From an uncultured Flavobacteriaceae bacterium (lineage in GTDB: Bacteria; Bacteroidota; Bacteroidia; Flavobacteriales; Flavobacteriaceae): 64,000 nucleotides of DNA. The position numbers and the translations under genes were made by a program. The stretch is from positions 62,001-126,000 of the forward strand of contig CANNGA010000002.1 of the NCBI GenBank assembly GCA_947504035.1, given 5' to 3'. Shown here piece after piece: positions 47,194-56,223 of this stretch (within the stretch, counting starts at the first letter, position 1; the number at the start of each line of letters is the position of its first letter). A model generated the notes under the pieces. The model searched no databases. It saw nothing but the letters and a program-made list of their open reading frames with translations, and had not been told where the DNA came from.

Positions 47194-47721
47194 ATGAAAA
47201 AATTAACAATTTTAACCGTACTCCTTGGCATTACGCTACAGGGCTTCTCTCAAAGCGGTATTTATGGGATAAGAGGGGGCGCAACACTATCTAGTTTAAA
47301 TTTTGATGAAGCGCCTGGCGTAGAAAACGATACCCGCAATAGCTTTTATATTGGTTTTTTTGCCGATTTTAGGCTCAACAATGTGATGGCCTTTGTTCCT
47401 GAAATACAGTTTTCGCCAGAAGGTGCCAAGAACGAAGCCTTACAGTTAGATTTTGTACAGATACCATTATTTTTTAAGTTTAAAGTACATGAGAAACTGC
47501 GTTTAGGGATAGGACCTCAAGCGGCTTGGAATACAACAAATACCACGCCGGTTATAGAAGACTTTCAGTTTTCAGGGCTTGCTGGTATAGAATATAAAAT
47601 AAACCAGATGTTTTTTGTAGATCTACGCTACAGCTATGGCGTAACAGATGTGTTTAAAGACGAGGCTTTAGTACAGGCTACAAATACAAACTTTCAGTTA
47701 GGTATAGGATATCAATTTTAG
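47194..47721 (+). CDS. Outer membrane beta-barrel protein (PorT-like)
   Basis: The start is set at MKKLTILTVLLG, which opens a signal peptide (cleaved near GFSQ); an upstream in-frame ATG gives a leader of poor quality. The 175-residue protein has the opening GIYGIRGGATLSSLNF, paired amphipathic strands and a terminal GIGYQF, as in PF13568-type barrels. It is related in layout to the proteins at 17.0 kb and 61.0 kb. Its end overlaps miaE by 4 bases, convergent. Function is unknown. Confidence 0.82.
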   Translation: MKKLTILTVLLGITLQGFSQSGIYGIRGGATLSSLNFDEAPGVENDTRNSFYIGFFADFRLNNVMAFVPEIQFSPEGAKNEALQLDFVQIPLFFKFKVHEKLRLGIGPQAAWNTTNTTPVIEDFQFSGLAGIEYKINQMFFVDLRYSYGVTDVFKDEALVQATNTNFQLGIGYQF

Positions 47722-48299
47722 CCGTGAATGCTTTCGTTATGGCCTAACTTGGACATAATTTCGGCTTCATACTCTAAAAGGGCTTGCCATTTGGCATCTA
47801 CCTCTTCTTTAATCCCGTATTGTCTTGCAAAACCTAAGAACATGGTATAGTGGTTGGCTTCACTTACCATAAGGTTTCTGTAAAACTCCGCTAATGTTTT
47901 ATCTTCTAGTTCTTCAGATAAAAGTCTAAAGCGTTCGCAGCTTCTAGCTTCTATTAAAGCCGCATAGAGTAGTCTATGTACCAGTTGAGTGGTTCTGCTA
48001 CCGCCTTTAGGAAAAAATTTAACAAGCGCAATAACATAATCATCCTTTCGGTCGCGACCTAGTGTCCAACCACGTTCAATGATTTTATCGTGTACCATTT
48101 TAAAATGACTAATTTCTTCTTTGACCAAGGCAGTCATTTCTTGTACCAGATCGGTATATTCAGGAAAGCTAACAATTAAAGAAATGGCGGTACTTGTTGC
48201 TTTTTGTTCGCAAAACGCATGGTCTGTTAGTATTTCTTTAATATTCTTTTCTACGATATTTACCCAACGTGGGTCTGTTGGTAGTTTAAGTCCTAGCAT
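47718..48299 (-). CDS. miaE: tRNA-(ms2io6A)-hydroxylase-like protein
   Basis: The 193-residue helical protein has ferritin-like diiron ligands: Glu in FCEQKA, EEISHFKMVH (ExxH), EARSCERF and SEANHYTMF (ExxH). This matches MiaE, which hydroxylates the isopentenyl group of ms2i6A at tRNA position 37 with oxygen. It is the third gene of a minus-strand run after dnaX and a lipoprotein, with 2 bp to the lipoprotein gene. Confidence 0.9.
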   Translation of the reverse strand: MLGLKLPTDPRWVNIVEKNIKEILTDHAFCEQKATSTAISLIVSFPEYTDLVQEMTALVKEEISHFKMVHDKIIERGWTLGRDRKDDYVIALVKFFPKGGSRTTQLVHRLLYAALIEARSCERFRLLSEELEDKTLAEFYRNLMVSEANHYTMFLGFARQYGIKEEVDAKWQALLEYEAEIMSKLGHNESIHG

Positions 48300-48301
48300 G
48301 A

Positions 48302-48886
48302 TTAAATGGTTTGCGTGTGATACTCTAATTTTTTAAAGCTATAATGGCCTGTAGCATTCACTTTAAGTTCGTATTCTATACTGTCGTTTTGGTCTGGATA
48401 GGTATACCTCGCTGAAAGGTAGACCGCATTAGTTTCAAAACTGGTTGCTTCTTGATTGACTGTAACGGCTTGAGTGATGCTGTTTGAAGCAGTATAAGCC
48501 GTTAAGGCATTGTGTTTGGTATAAAAAGCCCTATCAATGCGCTTATCAAATATTAAGATACCGTCTTTTTCTATAGTTATTTCAGAGATTAACGGATGGT
48601 GTAGGGTTTTAAGCTGTGCAAATGAGGCTGTTTTACGTATTTGTACTACCGCAGTATTAAAGTCTGTATAAGTTTTAATTTTAACTGTAAAACCATTATT
48701 AAATACAGTATCGGTTTTAACTTCGGCATATGTTGTAGGCTTATGTTCTACAGTCTCTATGCTAGACATGTGCGCTTTGGCGTTTTCTATAGCATTTTTT
48801 AAAGACGTTCTTTCTCTAGAGCGGCCATCGCAGCTAAAGAGGATTATTACTAGTAAGACTAGGCTTGAAGAATAGAGTGCTTTCAT
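48302..48886 (-). CDS. Lipoprotein of unknown function between dnaX and miaE
   Basis: The 194-residue protein has a lipoprotein signal ending in LFSC (Cys19), then a polar region with predominantly beta pattern and many threonines. No catalytic motif is visible. Its start directly abuts the dnaX stop and its stop is 2 bp before miaE, so it is probably co-transcribed with both. I do not recognise the family. Confidence 0.7.
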   Translation of the reverse strand: MKALYSSSLVLLVIILFSCDGRSRERTSLKNAIENAKAHMSSIETVEHKPTTYAEVKTDTVFNNGFTVKIKTYTDFNTAVVQIRKTASFAQLKTLHHPLISEITIEKDGILIFDKRIDRAFYTKHNALTAYTASNSITQAVTVNQEATSFETNAVYLSARYTYPDQNDSIEYELKVNATGHYSFKKLEYHTQTI

Positions 48887-50589
48887 TTAAATATCTAAAT
48901 CGAATACGCGTCTTAGGGTTTCTAAAGCCGCATTTTTATCTTTTAACTTTTCGTATTTATCTTGGGAGGTATAAGCGTATTTTTTGCTTACCGCTTCATT
49001 TACTGTTATGGATAAGCTAATATCAAAATTTTTCAAGGACTTACGTAAGTAGCCCATAAGGTTGTATTGCTGACGTTCTAACTCCAATTTATTGGTTTCA
49101 TTTGGAAATACAATATGTGCAGTAGTTCCAGTAACTCTAGGTGTGTCGATAGCCAGAATAGACGCTAAATTGTGTTTTCCTTCTTCTGCCGTAAGTTTCG
49201 TAAAGTCTTGCCAGCAGGCAATGAGTTCTTCTTCTGTAAACGGTTCTTTTGGGAGGTCTTGCTCATCAATTTTAACTTCTACTTTCTTGGTTTGATGTTC
49301 TTTTTTAGCACGAATACTACTTAAAGATAATCCCGAACGGCGTTTGGTGTTTTGGTCTAAAGTAATTTTAGGTACAGTAGGCTTTACTTGCTCAACTTTT
49401 GGTGTTGCTTTAGGGGGGGGGGCGGCCACGGTTGTAGCTGATGCTGCTGGTTTTGGTGCAACCGGAATTGGTGTAATGCCTTTCTTTTGAAAATACTGAG
49501 ATGGAATTATGTAGTACTTAGCTTTTTTTTTTCTCCATCAAAAGTGATAGAGGCAAGTTGCATAAGACAAAGCTCGACGAGTAGGCGTTGATTTTTACTG
49601 GTTTTATACTTGAGATCACAATCATTTGCCAAATGAATGCCTTCTAATAAAAAGTGCTGTGAGGCTTTTTGCGATTGTTCCAGATACTTCTGTTTAATTT
49701 GATCTCCAACTTCTAACAAGGCTATTGTACTTTCTGTTTTGCTTACCAAAAGGTCTCTAAAATGAGAGGCTAAGCCTGCAATATAATGGTGCCCATCGAA
49801 GCCTTTTGCCAACGTTGCATTGAATTGCAATAGGAGTTCGGGTATTTTATTGTCTAGAATTAAATCGGTACTTGTAAAATACGTTTCGTAGTCGAGAACG
49901 TTTAAATTTTCGGTTACGGCTTGCCGTGTTAGATTTTTCCCCGAAAAACTTACAACACGGTCAAAAATAGAAAGGGCGTCTCGCATTGCACCATCTGCCT
50001 TTTGGGCGATGATGTGTAAGGCGTCGTCCTCTGCTTGAATACCTTGTTCTTCCGCAATGTATTTTAAATAGACTTTAGCATCTTTTACAGTAATACGTTT
50101 GAAATCAAAAATTTGACACCGCGATAAAATCGTTGGTATGATTTTATGTTTTTCTGTAGTTGCTAAAATAAAGATACAATGCTTAGGAGGCTCTTCTAGA
50201 GTCTTTAAAAAGGCATTAAATGCGGCTTGCGATAGCATGTGTACTTCATCTATAATATAGACTTTGTAGGTGCCAACTTGTGGTGGTATTCTAACTTGAT
50301 CGGTAAGACTTCTAATATCGTCCACAGAGTTATTAGAGGCGGCATCTAATTCAAAAATATTAAAAGCGAAATCCTCTTCGGTATCTGCGCCTTCACTATT
50401 AATCATTTTGGCTAATATACGTGCACAAGAGGTTTTACCAACCCCTCTAGGCCCTGTAAAAAGTAGCGCTTGCGCTAAATGATTATTTTCAATGGCATTT
50501 AATAGTGTATTTGTAATTGCCTGTTGCCCTACAACATCCTTAAAGGTTTGCGGGCGGTACTTTCTAGCAGATACAACAAAATGTTCCAT
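48887..50589 (-). CDS. dnaX: DNA polymerase III gamma/tau subunit, split by a -1 frame change at an A10 run
   Basis: The clamp-loader ATPase. The first frame (50589-49507, 360 residues) has Walker A LLFTGPRGVGKTS, IIDEVHMLS and sensor LATTEKHKIIPTIL, and ends five codons after an A10 run (minus strand, plus-strand T10 at 49523-49532). Reading one base back at A10 continues without a stop through AKYYIIPSQYFQKK, a proline/alanine linker and the tau C-terminal region to 48887, about 567 residues in all. So either gamma (short) and tau (long) are both made by slippage, as in E. coli and Thermus, or the assembly or genome has lost frame at this homopolymer. The zinc cysteines found in many DnaX proteins are absent. 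The linker also contains a C10 run (49413-49422). Confidence 0.88.
49523..49532 (-). promoter_or_regulatory. A10 slippery run in dnaX
   Basis: Ten adenines on the minus strand, followed by G. A -1 slip here joins the gamma and tau reading frames. GGAG lies directly upstream. Confidence 0.65.
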
Positions 50590-51309
50590 TGGTATAAATT
50601 GATACTACAAAGTTAAATATTAAGCTAAAAAAACAATAATTTATAGGTTCGAAGTTTAAAGGAGTTATTAACAAGCCACGTTGTTTTTGCTTTAGACCTT
50701 TTTTAGAGTAACTGTTATTTTATACTTTTTGTTTAATAGTTTAGGTATGATAAGTCAGTGCGATCTGGCAGATTCTTATCTGCATTAACGGGACTATCAA
50801 CTATTACTGATAGCTTTTATTTAGACAAATTAGCGTTAGCAGGGAGGCAAAGTCCTCATTAAAGCGATTGCCAATATACTTGAGATACAAAAATAATAAC
50901 AAATCCTTGATCTCATTGGCCTTTGTTGAGTGGCTCTAATACTAAAAAAAGATTATAGGTGTATCATACAACATAATGGCTATGTCTTATTGTTTAATGG
51001 GGCACGAACTGTAAGTTAGCGAAATCAAAGTATGGCTTAGCAATAGCAATTAGGGAACTACACTACTATTGTTTAATTATCGTGATGTTAAAAGAAATAG
51101 AGTTTATAGAGTCGTAACCTTACAGTTTTGATGTATTGCTTTTGTATGTTTTCTAATAAGAAAAACAAGACAAAGCACATAAAAAAGGTATAATTAAGCA
51201 CATCGGGAAGAATCTACAAACTATCAGGAATAACCTATAATGTTAAGTTTGTTGGATAAGTGCATCTTTGTAGTGTTCAAAACAAGTAACCCTAAAAATA
51301 TTATAAGTA
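50590..51309. other. 720-bp gene-free region
   Basis: The longest stretch without a gene in the window. I found no frame with protein character on either strand, no tRNA and no clear terminator. Only the dnaX promoter at the left edge is recognisable. It may be a decayed gene or hold an unrecognised RNA. Confidence 0.55.
50608..50615 (-). promoter_or_regulatory. -7 promoter element for dnaX
   Basis: The minus strand reads TAACTTTG, 19 bp upstream of the dnaX start codon. Confidence 0.5.
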
Positions 51310-51849
51310 ATGACTACTAATACCTTTTCTATACCAAAGCGCGAAGATGTAAATGAGATTAACCAAATTATATTTGATAGTTTGGAACAACAAGTGGGGT
51401 TCGTACCTAATCTTTATGCTTCTTATGCGTATTCAGAACATGCACTTCAGAATTATTTAGACTTTGCAGGTACACCATCATCACTTAAAGCGAAGGAAAA
51501 AGAGGTTGTGAATTTAGTTGTAAGTCAGGTCAATAATAGCGACTACTGTTTGGCGGCTCACACAACAATAGGAAAGATGAGCGGTTTTAATGATGCGCAA
51601 ATTTTAGAATTGCGACAAGGTAAAGCAACATTTAACCTTAAATTGGATGCCCTCGCTAAATTAGCGAAAAATGCTGTTGAGAATCGGGGTGTTACAGATG
51701 AAGCAGTGGTAGCACACTTCTTTAGATTAGGGTGGACCAAAGAGAACCTTATAGATACGATGGCGCTTATAGGAGAAAAAACAATTTCAAATTATATCAA
51801 TAATACAATTAAAACAAGTATTGATTTTCCTGAAGCACCTACATTATAA
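51310..51849 (+). CDS. Carboxymuconolactone decarboxylase / AhpD-like protein
   Basis: The 179-residue helical protein is of the peroxidase-related CMD family: VGFVPNLYASYA at the N-terminus, KEKEVVNLVVSQVNNSDYCLAAHT in the middle. The usual AhpD CxxC is reduced to a single cysteine in the YCLAAHT motif (CxxxH), so classical disulfide peroxidase activity is uncertain. It lies 33 bp upstream of the cupredoxin-like lipoprotein gene, suggesting a shared role in oxidative or metal stress. Confidence 0.85.
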   Translation: MTTNTFSIPKREDVNEINQIIFDSLEQQVGFVPNLYASYAYSEHALQNYLDFAGTPSSLKAKEKEVVNLVVSQVNNSDYCLAAHTTIGKMSGFNDAQILELRQGKATFNLKLDALAKLAKNAVENRGVTDEAVVAHFFRLGWTKENLIDTMALIGEKTISNYINNTIKTSIDFPEAPTL

Positions 51850-51882
51850 ATTTAGTATATTAGCATAAACACAGAAACCAAA

Positions 51883-52323
51883 ATGAACATTATGAAAAAA
51901 TTAATCACAGTAGTAACATTTAGTCTTTTAGCATTTGTATCATGTAAACAAGAAGCTAAACAAGCAGAAAGCACCTCTACAGCTGTTGAAACCGCACCAG
52001 TAGAAGTAGCACCAGTAAAAGCAGAGGTACAAACGATATCATTAGAGCAAACCACTGGAGAATTTAATAAAAAAGAGCTTACTCTAGAAGAGGGTACTTA
52101 TGTTTTTGAAATTAAGAACAAAGATGTAGACCACAATGTTGGATTTGTATTGGCACCTAAAGGAAAGACAGAACAAGAACATCATATTAAAGAAGCTTAT
52201 GTTAAAGCACCAGTAGAAACTGGAAGCGCTTCTTTAACTAATGAAGTTGTGTTAACTAAAGGGGAATACGTTTATTTTTGCCCACTTAACCCAACACCAC
52301 AATACACGCTAGTCGTTAAATAA
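51883..52323 (+). CDS. Cupredoxin-like lipoprotein with incomplete copper site
   Basis: A lipobox (FVSC) near residue 21 anchors this 146-residue protein. The mature part has a short acidic linker and a cupredoxin-like beta-sandwich: VDHNVGFVLAP holds the first His, and YFCPLNPTPQYTLVV the Cys. The second His and Met expected after the Cys in blue copper proteins are missing (Asn, Gln and Tyr are there instead), so copper binding may be altered or lost. A second start three codons downstream is possible. A bidirectional terminator follows. Confidence 0.78.
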   Translation: MNIMKKLITVVTFSLLAFVSCKQEAKQAESTSTAVETAPVEVAPVKAEVQTISLEQTTGEFNKKELTLEEGTYVFEIKNKDVDHNVGFVLAPKGKTEQEHHIKEAYVKAPVETGSASLTNEVVLTKGEYVYFCPLNPTPQYTLVVK

Positions 52324-52344
52324 GATATTTTTTGTTTTTTTAAG

Positions 52345-52382
52345 AAACCCGCCTTGGTATGCTATAGTACTTAGGCGGGTTT
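52345..52382. terminator. Bidirectional terminator after the cupredoxin-like and AraC genes
   Basis: Arms AAACCCGCC (52345-52353) and GGCGGGTTT (52374-52382) form a GC-rich stem with a 20-nt loop and T-rich flanks on both sides. It overlaps the end of the AraC gene. Confidence 0.8.
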
Positions 52383-53213
52383 ATTTTTTTGTGCACGATA
52401 TTCTACAGGAGGGATGCCTATGTGTGACTTGAAAAATTTAGAAAAATGGCCGCCTTCTTTATATCCTAATTCATAAGCAATTTGTTCTGCCGAATTGTTT
52501 GAAAAAATTAAAAGTCTTTTGGCTTCTAATAATAGACGCTCATTTATGATACTTAAAGGTGTTGGATAGCCTGCTTTTTTAAAAATATTAGATAGGGTTT
52601 TAGGCGATTTGTGTAACAGTTGCGCGTAATCTGAAACCTTATGATAAACTTTATAGTGCTGTTCTATCATAATGTGAAATTTGCGTAGTAACTCTAATTG
52701 TCCATTAGGAAGCGCAATAATATTTCGCATTTCTTTTATAAGTCGTGAAGACGTAATGAGCAACCGTTTAAGCAACGCGCGTAACATTTCGCCTTGTACA
52801 TGATCTACGGTTTCAAACTCTTCTTGAAAAAGTGTAAACATAGCTTCAAAACGTTTTATATCGTTAGTTTTTAATGTGACGATAAGAGGTTGCGAAGACC
52901 CAAAAAATAAAATACCGTTACAGGATACCTCGTGGTCATGGTCGCGTATGCAATAAAATTCTCTATTAAATACAATAGCTATAAGGCCAGAATCTATAGG
53001 AATGTCTAAGATGTTAAGAGGTGTGCAAAATAGGATTTCATGCTGGTTTAAATGCACTTGACAATCGTCGATGGTAAGCTTAACATCATGAGTTTTAGCC
53101 CATAAAATTTTATAATAACCCGCAGCCTTCAACAAGTGTTGTGCTGGGCCACAATTAAAGTTGGTTAAAATTATGGAGCTTTCGTCTATTTTATTATCAA
53201 AGGCTAATTTCAT
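52371..53213 (-). CDS. AraC-family transcriptional regulator
   Basis: The start at MKLAFDNKIDESS gives 280 residues; the longer frame adds 37 residues of unlikely sequence. The N-terminal half is a cupin-like sensing domain (CGPAQHLLKAAGYYKILWAK). The C-terminal ~100 residues have two helix-turn-helix units (LLHKSPKTLSNIFKKAGYPTP and AEQIAYELGYKEGGHFSKFFK), as in AraC/XylS proteins. It could control the convergent CMD-cupredoxin pair or other genes; nothing in the sequence fixes the target. Confidence 0.9.
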   Translation of the reverse strand: MKLAFDNKIDESSIILTNFNCGPAQHLLKAAGYYKILWAKTHDVKLTIDDCQVHLNQHEILFCTPLNILDIPIDSGLIAIVFNREFYCIRDHDHEVSCNGILFFGSSQPLIVTLKTNDIKRFEAMFTLFQEEFETVDHVQGEMLRALLKRLLITSSRLIKEMRNIIALPNGQLELLRKFHIMIEQHYKVYHKVSDYAQLLHKSPKTLSNIFKKAGYPTPLSIINERLLLEAKRLLIFSNNSAEQIAYELGYKEGGHFSKFFKSHIGIPPVEYRAQKNKPA

Positions 53214-53618
53214 AGTGTAAATAAAAGCATATTTTTTAGAAATTGAGACTAATATATAAACTGTTATACCTAAACTTTTAACTTTAAGATTACGATAGCT
53301 TATGCTGTTAGATTTTAACCTCAAAGCTGTTTGAAAAAGCGTTTATAAAAGGTGTTTTACAATGTAAATCGTCTGTAAAAAGCTAATAAGTTCAGGTCGT
53401 TATAGCCATAGGAAAATGCGATAGGATAGAAGGACTAAAGCTAATTTATAAAGGATCAATTATAGAGTCCTGTAGCAGCAGGCTAAATCGATTAGTTCTT
53501 TTAAATATAGAATCATTTATGAAATACGGTGTAGAATCGTTACGTGAATGTAAAAAATAGGAATATAAAAAAGGTTTTAAAATTTAGATTTTAAAGCCAA
53601 GTAATTGTAGTTTTGCAG
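53214..53618. other. 405-bp intergenic region between AraC gene and rnpB
   Basis: No gene is visible. It contains the rnpB promoter at the right end. The rest shows nothing recognisable. Confidence 0.55.
53608..53615 (+). promoter_or_regulatory. -7 promoter element for rnpB
   Basis: TAGTTTTG matches TAnnTTTG and ends 4-6 bp before the predicted 5' end of the RNA. Confidence 0.6.
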
Positions 53619-53920
53619 TGTAAATCGCCTTATCGCTACGCCATTGGCGTAGAGGAAAGTCCGAACACCGTAGTGCAATATAGTGGTTAACTGCCACCGG
53701 CCGAAAGGTTAGGAAAAGTGCAACAGAAAGGATGTACAGGTTATGCTGTAGTGAAATCAGGTAAACTCTATATGGTGCAATGTCATGTATACCAACGTTT
53801 GAAAGCGGCACGTTTGATTGTTGGAGGGTAGGCAGCTAAAGTGTATTGGTAACAATGCATTGAGATAAATGATAAGGGTTGTATTTCGGTACAATACAGA
53901 ATTCGGCTTATAGATTTACA
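53619..53920 (+). ncRNA. rnpB: RNase P RNA
   Basis: The bacterial RNase P RNA core is clear: GAGGAAAGTCCGAACACC (53651-53668, the 5' half of P4), GGCCGAAAGG and TGAAATCAGGTAAACTC internally, and ACAGAATTCGGCTTA at 53896-53910 (3' half of P4 with J). The ends TGTAAATC (53619-53626) and GATTTACA (53913-53920) pair as helix P1, setting the boundaries within a few bases. A TAGTTTTG promoter precedes it and a strong terminator follows. It is the catalytic RNA that removes 5' leaders from tRNA precursors. Confidence 0.96.
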
Positions 53921-53929
53921 TACATATAT

Positions 53930-53961
53930 CCCTTTTTAGAGCACTCTAAAAAGGGTTTTTT
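53930..53961 (+). terminator. Intrinsic terminator of rnpB
   Basis: Perfect 12-bp arms CCCTTTTTAGAG (53930-53941) and CTCTAAAAAGGG (53944-53955), 2-nt loop, then T6. It also could serve the convergent rsmD gene. Confidence 0.9.
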
Positions 53962-53999
53962 GTTTTAAATCAAATGGTTGTTTGCTATAAAATCTAGAC

Positions 54000-54545
54000 C
54001 TATTGGTTTTCTTTTTCAAAAAAACTAAACGTATTGCCGCCATAGCTTTTAGAATAACTAAAATGAGGGCATTCAGATAAATCGGTGTGTTTGGAATGCT
54101 CAACGATAAGGATACCGTCTTCTAAAACGATATCATTTTTAAAAACAAGCTCAGGAATTTTAGAAAACTGTTCTACGGTAAAATCATAAGGCGGATCGGC
54201 AAATATAATATTAACTTTTAAGCCTGTCTGTTCTAAAAATTTATAAACATCACTTTTTATGGTGTCTATAGGCATATCGAATTTAGAAGCTGTTTCTTCT
54301 ATAAATTTAATACATCCAAAATTTTCATCCACACAGGTGATCTGTGTGCTGCCTCTAGAAGCAAATTCGTAGCTGATATTCCCCGTACCTGCAAAAAGGT
54401 CCAGTACACTAATATCATCAAAATAATACGTGTTATTTAAGATATTAAATAAAGACTCTTTAGCCATGTCTGTAGTTGGACGTACAGGTAACTTTTTAGG
54501 AGCAATTATTTTTCGACTTTTATATAATCCTGATATAATCCGCAT
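54000..54545 (-). CDS. rsmD: 16S rRNA (guanine(966)-N2)-methyltransferase RsmD
   Basis: The 181-residue protein has the RsmD features: MRIISGLYKSRKI at the start, RPTTDMAKESLFNIL, the SAM loop VLDLFAGTGNISYEF and the catalytic ADPPYDF motif. It methylates G966 of 16S rRNA. Its start overlaps the DUF3822 gene stop by one base, so it is the last gene of a three-gene operon. Confidence 0.95.
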   Translation of the reverse strand: MRIISGLYKSRKIIAPKKLPVRPTTDMAKESLFNILNNTYYFDDISVLDLFAGTGNISYEFASRGSTQITCVDENFGCIKFIEETASKFDMPIDTIKSDVYKFLEQTGLKVNIIFADPPYDFTVEQFSKIPELVFKNDIVLEDGILIVEHSKHTDLSECPHFSYSKSYGGNTFSFFEKENQ

Positions 54546-55369
54546 TAAAAACTATTTAAAATGGTGAAATTAGATAATTTAAGAGTAGAGTCGTGGGGTA
54601 CTGTATATGTATTCTGATGGGGATCTATAGTTACGTTTCGAACGTATGTATATAAAATGTGATATAAAGCACTGTTGTCATCAATAGCACCTAAAAGGTG
54701 AAGTGTTACAGTTTCGGGATCTAGAAACAGTTGTTCTAAAGTAAACAGGACATAATATATAAAATCTTGCGCATCGCTGTACTCGAAAGTATTGTAAAAT
54801 TGCAGTAGACCTTTAGTCACACTGATAATTTCAAAATGTTTATACCCTATATGTACATAAAGGATGTCTGCATCAGACGGTGCTTTTTGCATTATAGTAT
54901 CAATTATAAGCGTAGAATAGTGCTTAAATGTAAAAGCTCCAAACGCATCATAAATGTAATTGTTAGCATTAACATAAGGGACGTAAACATTAGATGCATT
55001 AATGTGCTGTAAAGGGTCATAATTTAAATAATCTGATTGCAAAATTTTGCAATTAAATTTTAAATAATCAGCCAAGTGGTCAGCATTAAATAAACTATTA
55101 GGGACTAGAGTCGATACGTTATTCTCATGAATAACAATTATAGAATCAAAATGGTTTTTCAAATAATCTCTAACCTCAAAGTAATGCATTAAGCGTTCTA
55201 AGGCTTCAAACGGGTTTTGCTTTTTTTCAAACGGGACCTGTTCTAATGCTAAAACACGATTCGTTTTCGTATTTAAAACACAAAAAGAAAGTCCATTCAA
55301 ACCAAATTGAATGGACAGCTTTTTATGGTAAGTGTTTTCCTTACGTGTATTGTTAGTCGTTTGTGTCAT
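54545..55369 (-). CDS. DUF3822 family protein
   Basis: The 274-residue protein fits DUF3822, a Bacteroidota family usually beside rsmD. It resembles an actin/hexokinase-like fold: LSIQFGLNGLSFCVLNTK is the opening, and LIIDTIMQKAPSDADILYVHIGYKHFEII suggests a second half. No catalytic residue is known. It overlaps rsmD by 1 base and the membrane protein gene upstream by 17 bases. Its role is not established; the conserved neighbourhood suggests a link to ribosome assembly or cell envelope. Confidence 0.85.
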   Translation of the reverse strand: MTQTTNNTRKENTYHKKLSIQFGLNGLSFCVLNTKTNRVLALEQVPFEKKQNPFEALERLMHYFEVRDYLKNHFDSIIVIHENNVSTLVPNSLFNADHLADYLKFNCKILQSDYLNYDPLQHINASNVYVPYVNANNYIYDAFGAFTFKHYSTLIIDTIMQKAPSDADILYVHIGYKHFEIISVTKGLLQFYNTFEYSDAQDFIYYVLFTLEQLFLDPETVTLHLLGAIDDNSALYHILYTYVRNVTIDPHQNTYTVPHDSTLKLSNFTILNSF

Positions 55370-56093
55370 AAATTTTTGGCCAGTTTCCTACTACGCTTGC
55401 CTCTTCCATACTTCCTACTTTAACCACTTCACCTTGAACACCAACGATAGAAGAAATAATTTGTTTCTCTTCAAAAACCAAATTCTTATCTTGATCAAAA
55501 AGTACAACGTCCTTATCTACAGAAGCTTCAAAAACAGGGATTTGTACGCTATTTTGATTTACAAAGCCTTCTTTCATCTCAAATTTGGCACCGTCTTTCC
55601 CAGCAGGAACGTTCATCATCGTTTTATAACGGTCAGAATTTTTAAATAACGAATCTTTAACAGGAGCATAACCTAAAGTATCTATAACAATACTATCTTT
55701 ATGAGTGTCAACTCCAAAACGCTTTGTGGCTTCTGCATCAAATACACTCGTATCTCTACGTTCAATTAACGTAAATTGTCCCGTTTCTATAAAATTAACT
55801 AATTGGTCAAAATTGCTAGCAAATCTTCCAGTAACTGTTCTGTGCGCAGTTTGAGAAGTTCTAATATCTTTAAGGTTCCTAATAACCTTAGCATAGCGTT
55901 CTCTCTTTACTTTGTTGAATTTTATTGGGCTGTATACAGACATAAATGTTGTATACCCTAAAAAAGCAATTAAACCCCATAAAGCAATTACTAAGACGGG
56001 TTTGAATTTTGCAGGTATAAATTTATCAATGAGTTTTACTAATAAAATTGTAAAAAGAATGACACCAACTACAACTAGAATTCCTGTTAACAT
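55353..56093 (-). CDS. Conserved inner membrane protein upstream of DUF3822
   Basis: The start is placed at MLTGILVVVGVILF because a minus-strand TAGATTTG promoter (56133-56140) covers the longer start. The 246-residue protein has two membrane spans (about residues 1-23 and 33-54) and a large soluble part. The stretch RNLKDIRTSQTAHRTVTGRF followed by FDQLVNFIETG resembles the early part of pseudopilin-type domains, though no prepilin cleavage site is seen. It is the first gene of the rsmD operon. Function is unknown. Confidence 0.78.
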   Translation of the reverse strand: MLTGILVVVGVILFTILLVKLIDKFIPAKFKPVLVIALWGLIAFLGYTTFMSVYSPIKFNKVKRERYAKVIRNLKDIRTSQTAHRTVTGRFASNFDQLVNFIETGQFTLIERRDTSVFDAEATKRFGVDTHKDSIVIDTLGYAPVKDSLFKNSDRYKTMMNVPAGKDGAKFEMKEGFVNQNSVQIPVFEASVDKDVVLFDQDKNLVFEEKQIISSIVGVQGEVVKVGSMEEASVVGNWPKIYDTND

Positions 56094-56132
56094 ACGTTTT
56101 TTATTTGTTATAAGTTTATTATAGGTCTTTCG

Positions 56133-56140
56133 CAAATCTA
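56133..56140 (-). promoter_or_regulatory. -7 promoter element for the rsmD operon
   Basis: The minus strand reads TAGATTTG, 39 bp upstream of the chosen start codon. Confidence 0.5.
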
Positions 56141-56186
56141 CAATTTTTTTTTAATCGTAAAAACCTATCTTAATAAAAATCATTTC

Positions 56187-56194
56187 TATCTTTG
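56187..56194 (+). promoter_or_regulatory. -7 promoter element for the RecD-like helicase
   Basis: TATCTTTG matches TAnnTTTG, 29 bp upstream of the start codon. Confidence 0.5.
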
Positions 56195-56223
56195 AATAAA
56201 TAATAATCCCTTAGCCCTTATTA

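Noticed and set aside
53345-53380. Possible second rnpB 5' fragment (ATGTAAATCG resembles the rnpB start)
   Set aside because: Only about ten bases match and no core RNase P motif follows; chance is enough to explain it.
53584-53811. A 75-residue minus-strand frame
   Set aside because: It lies over the RNase P RNA gene, whose conserved core and P1 ends are clear on the plus strand.
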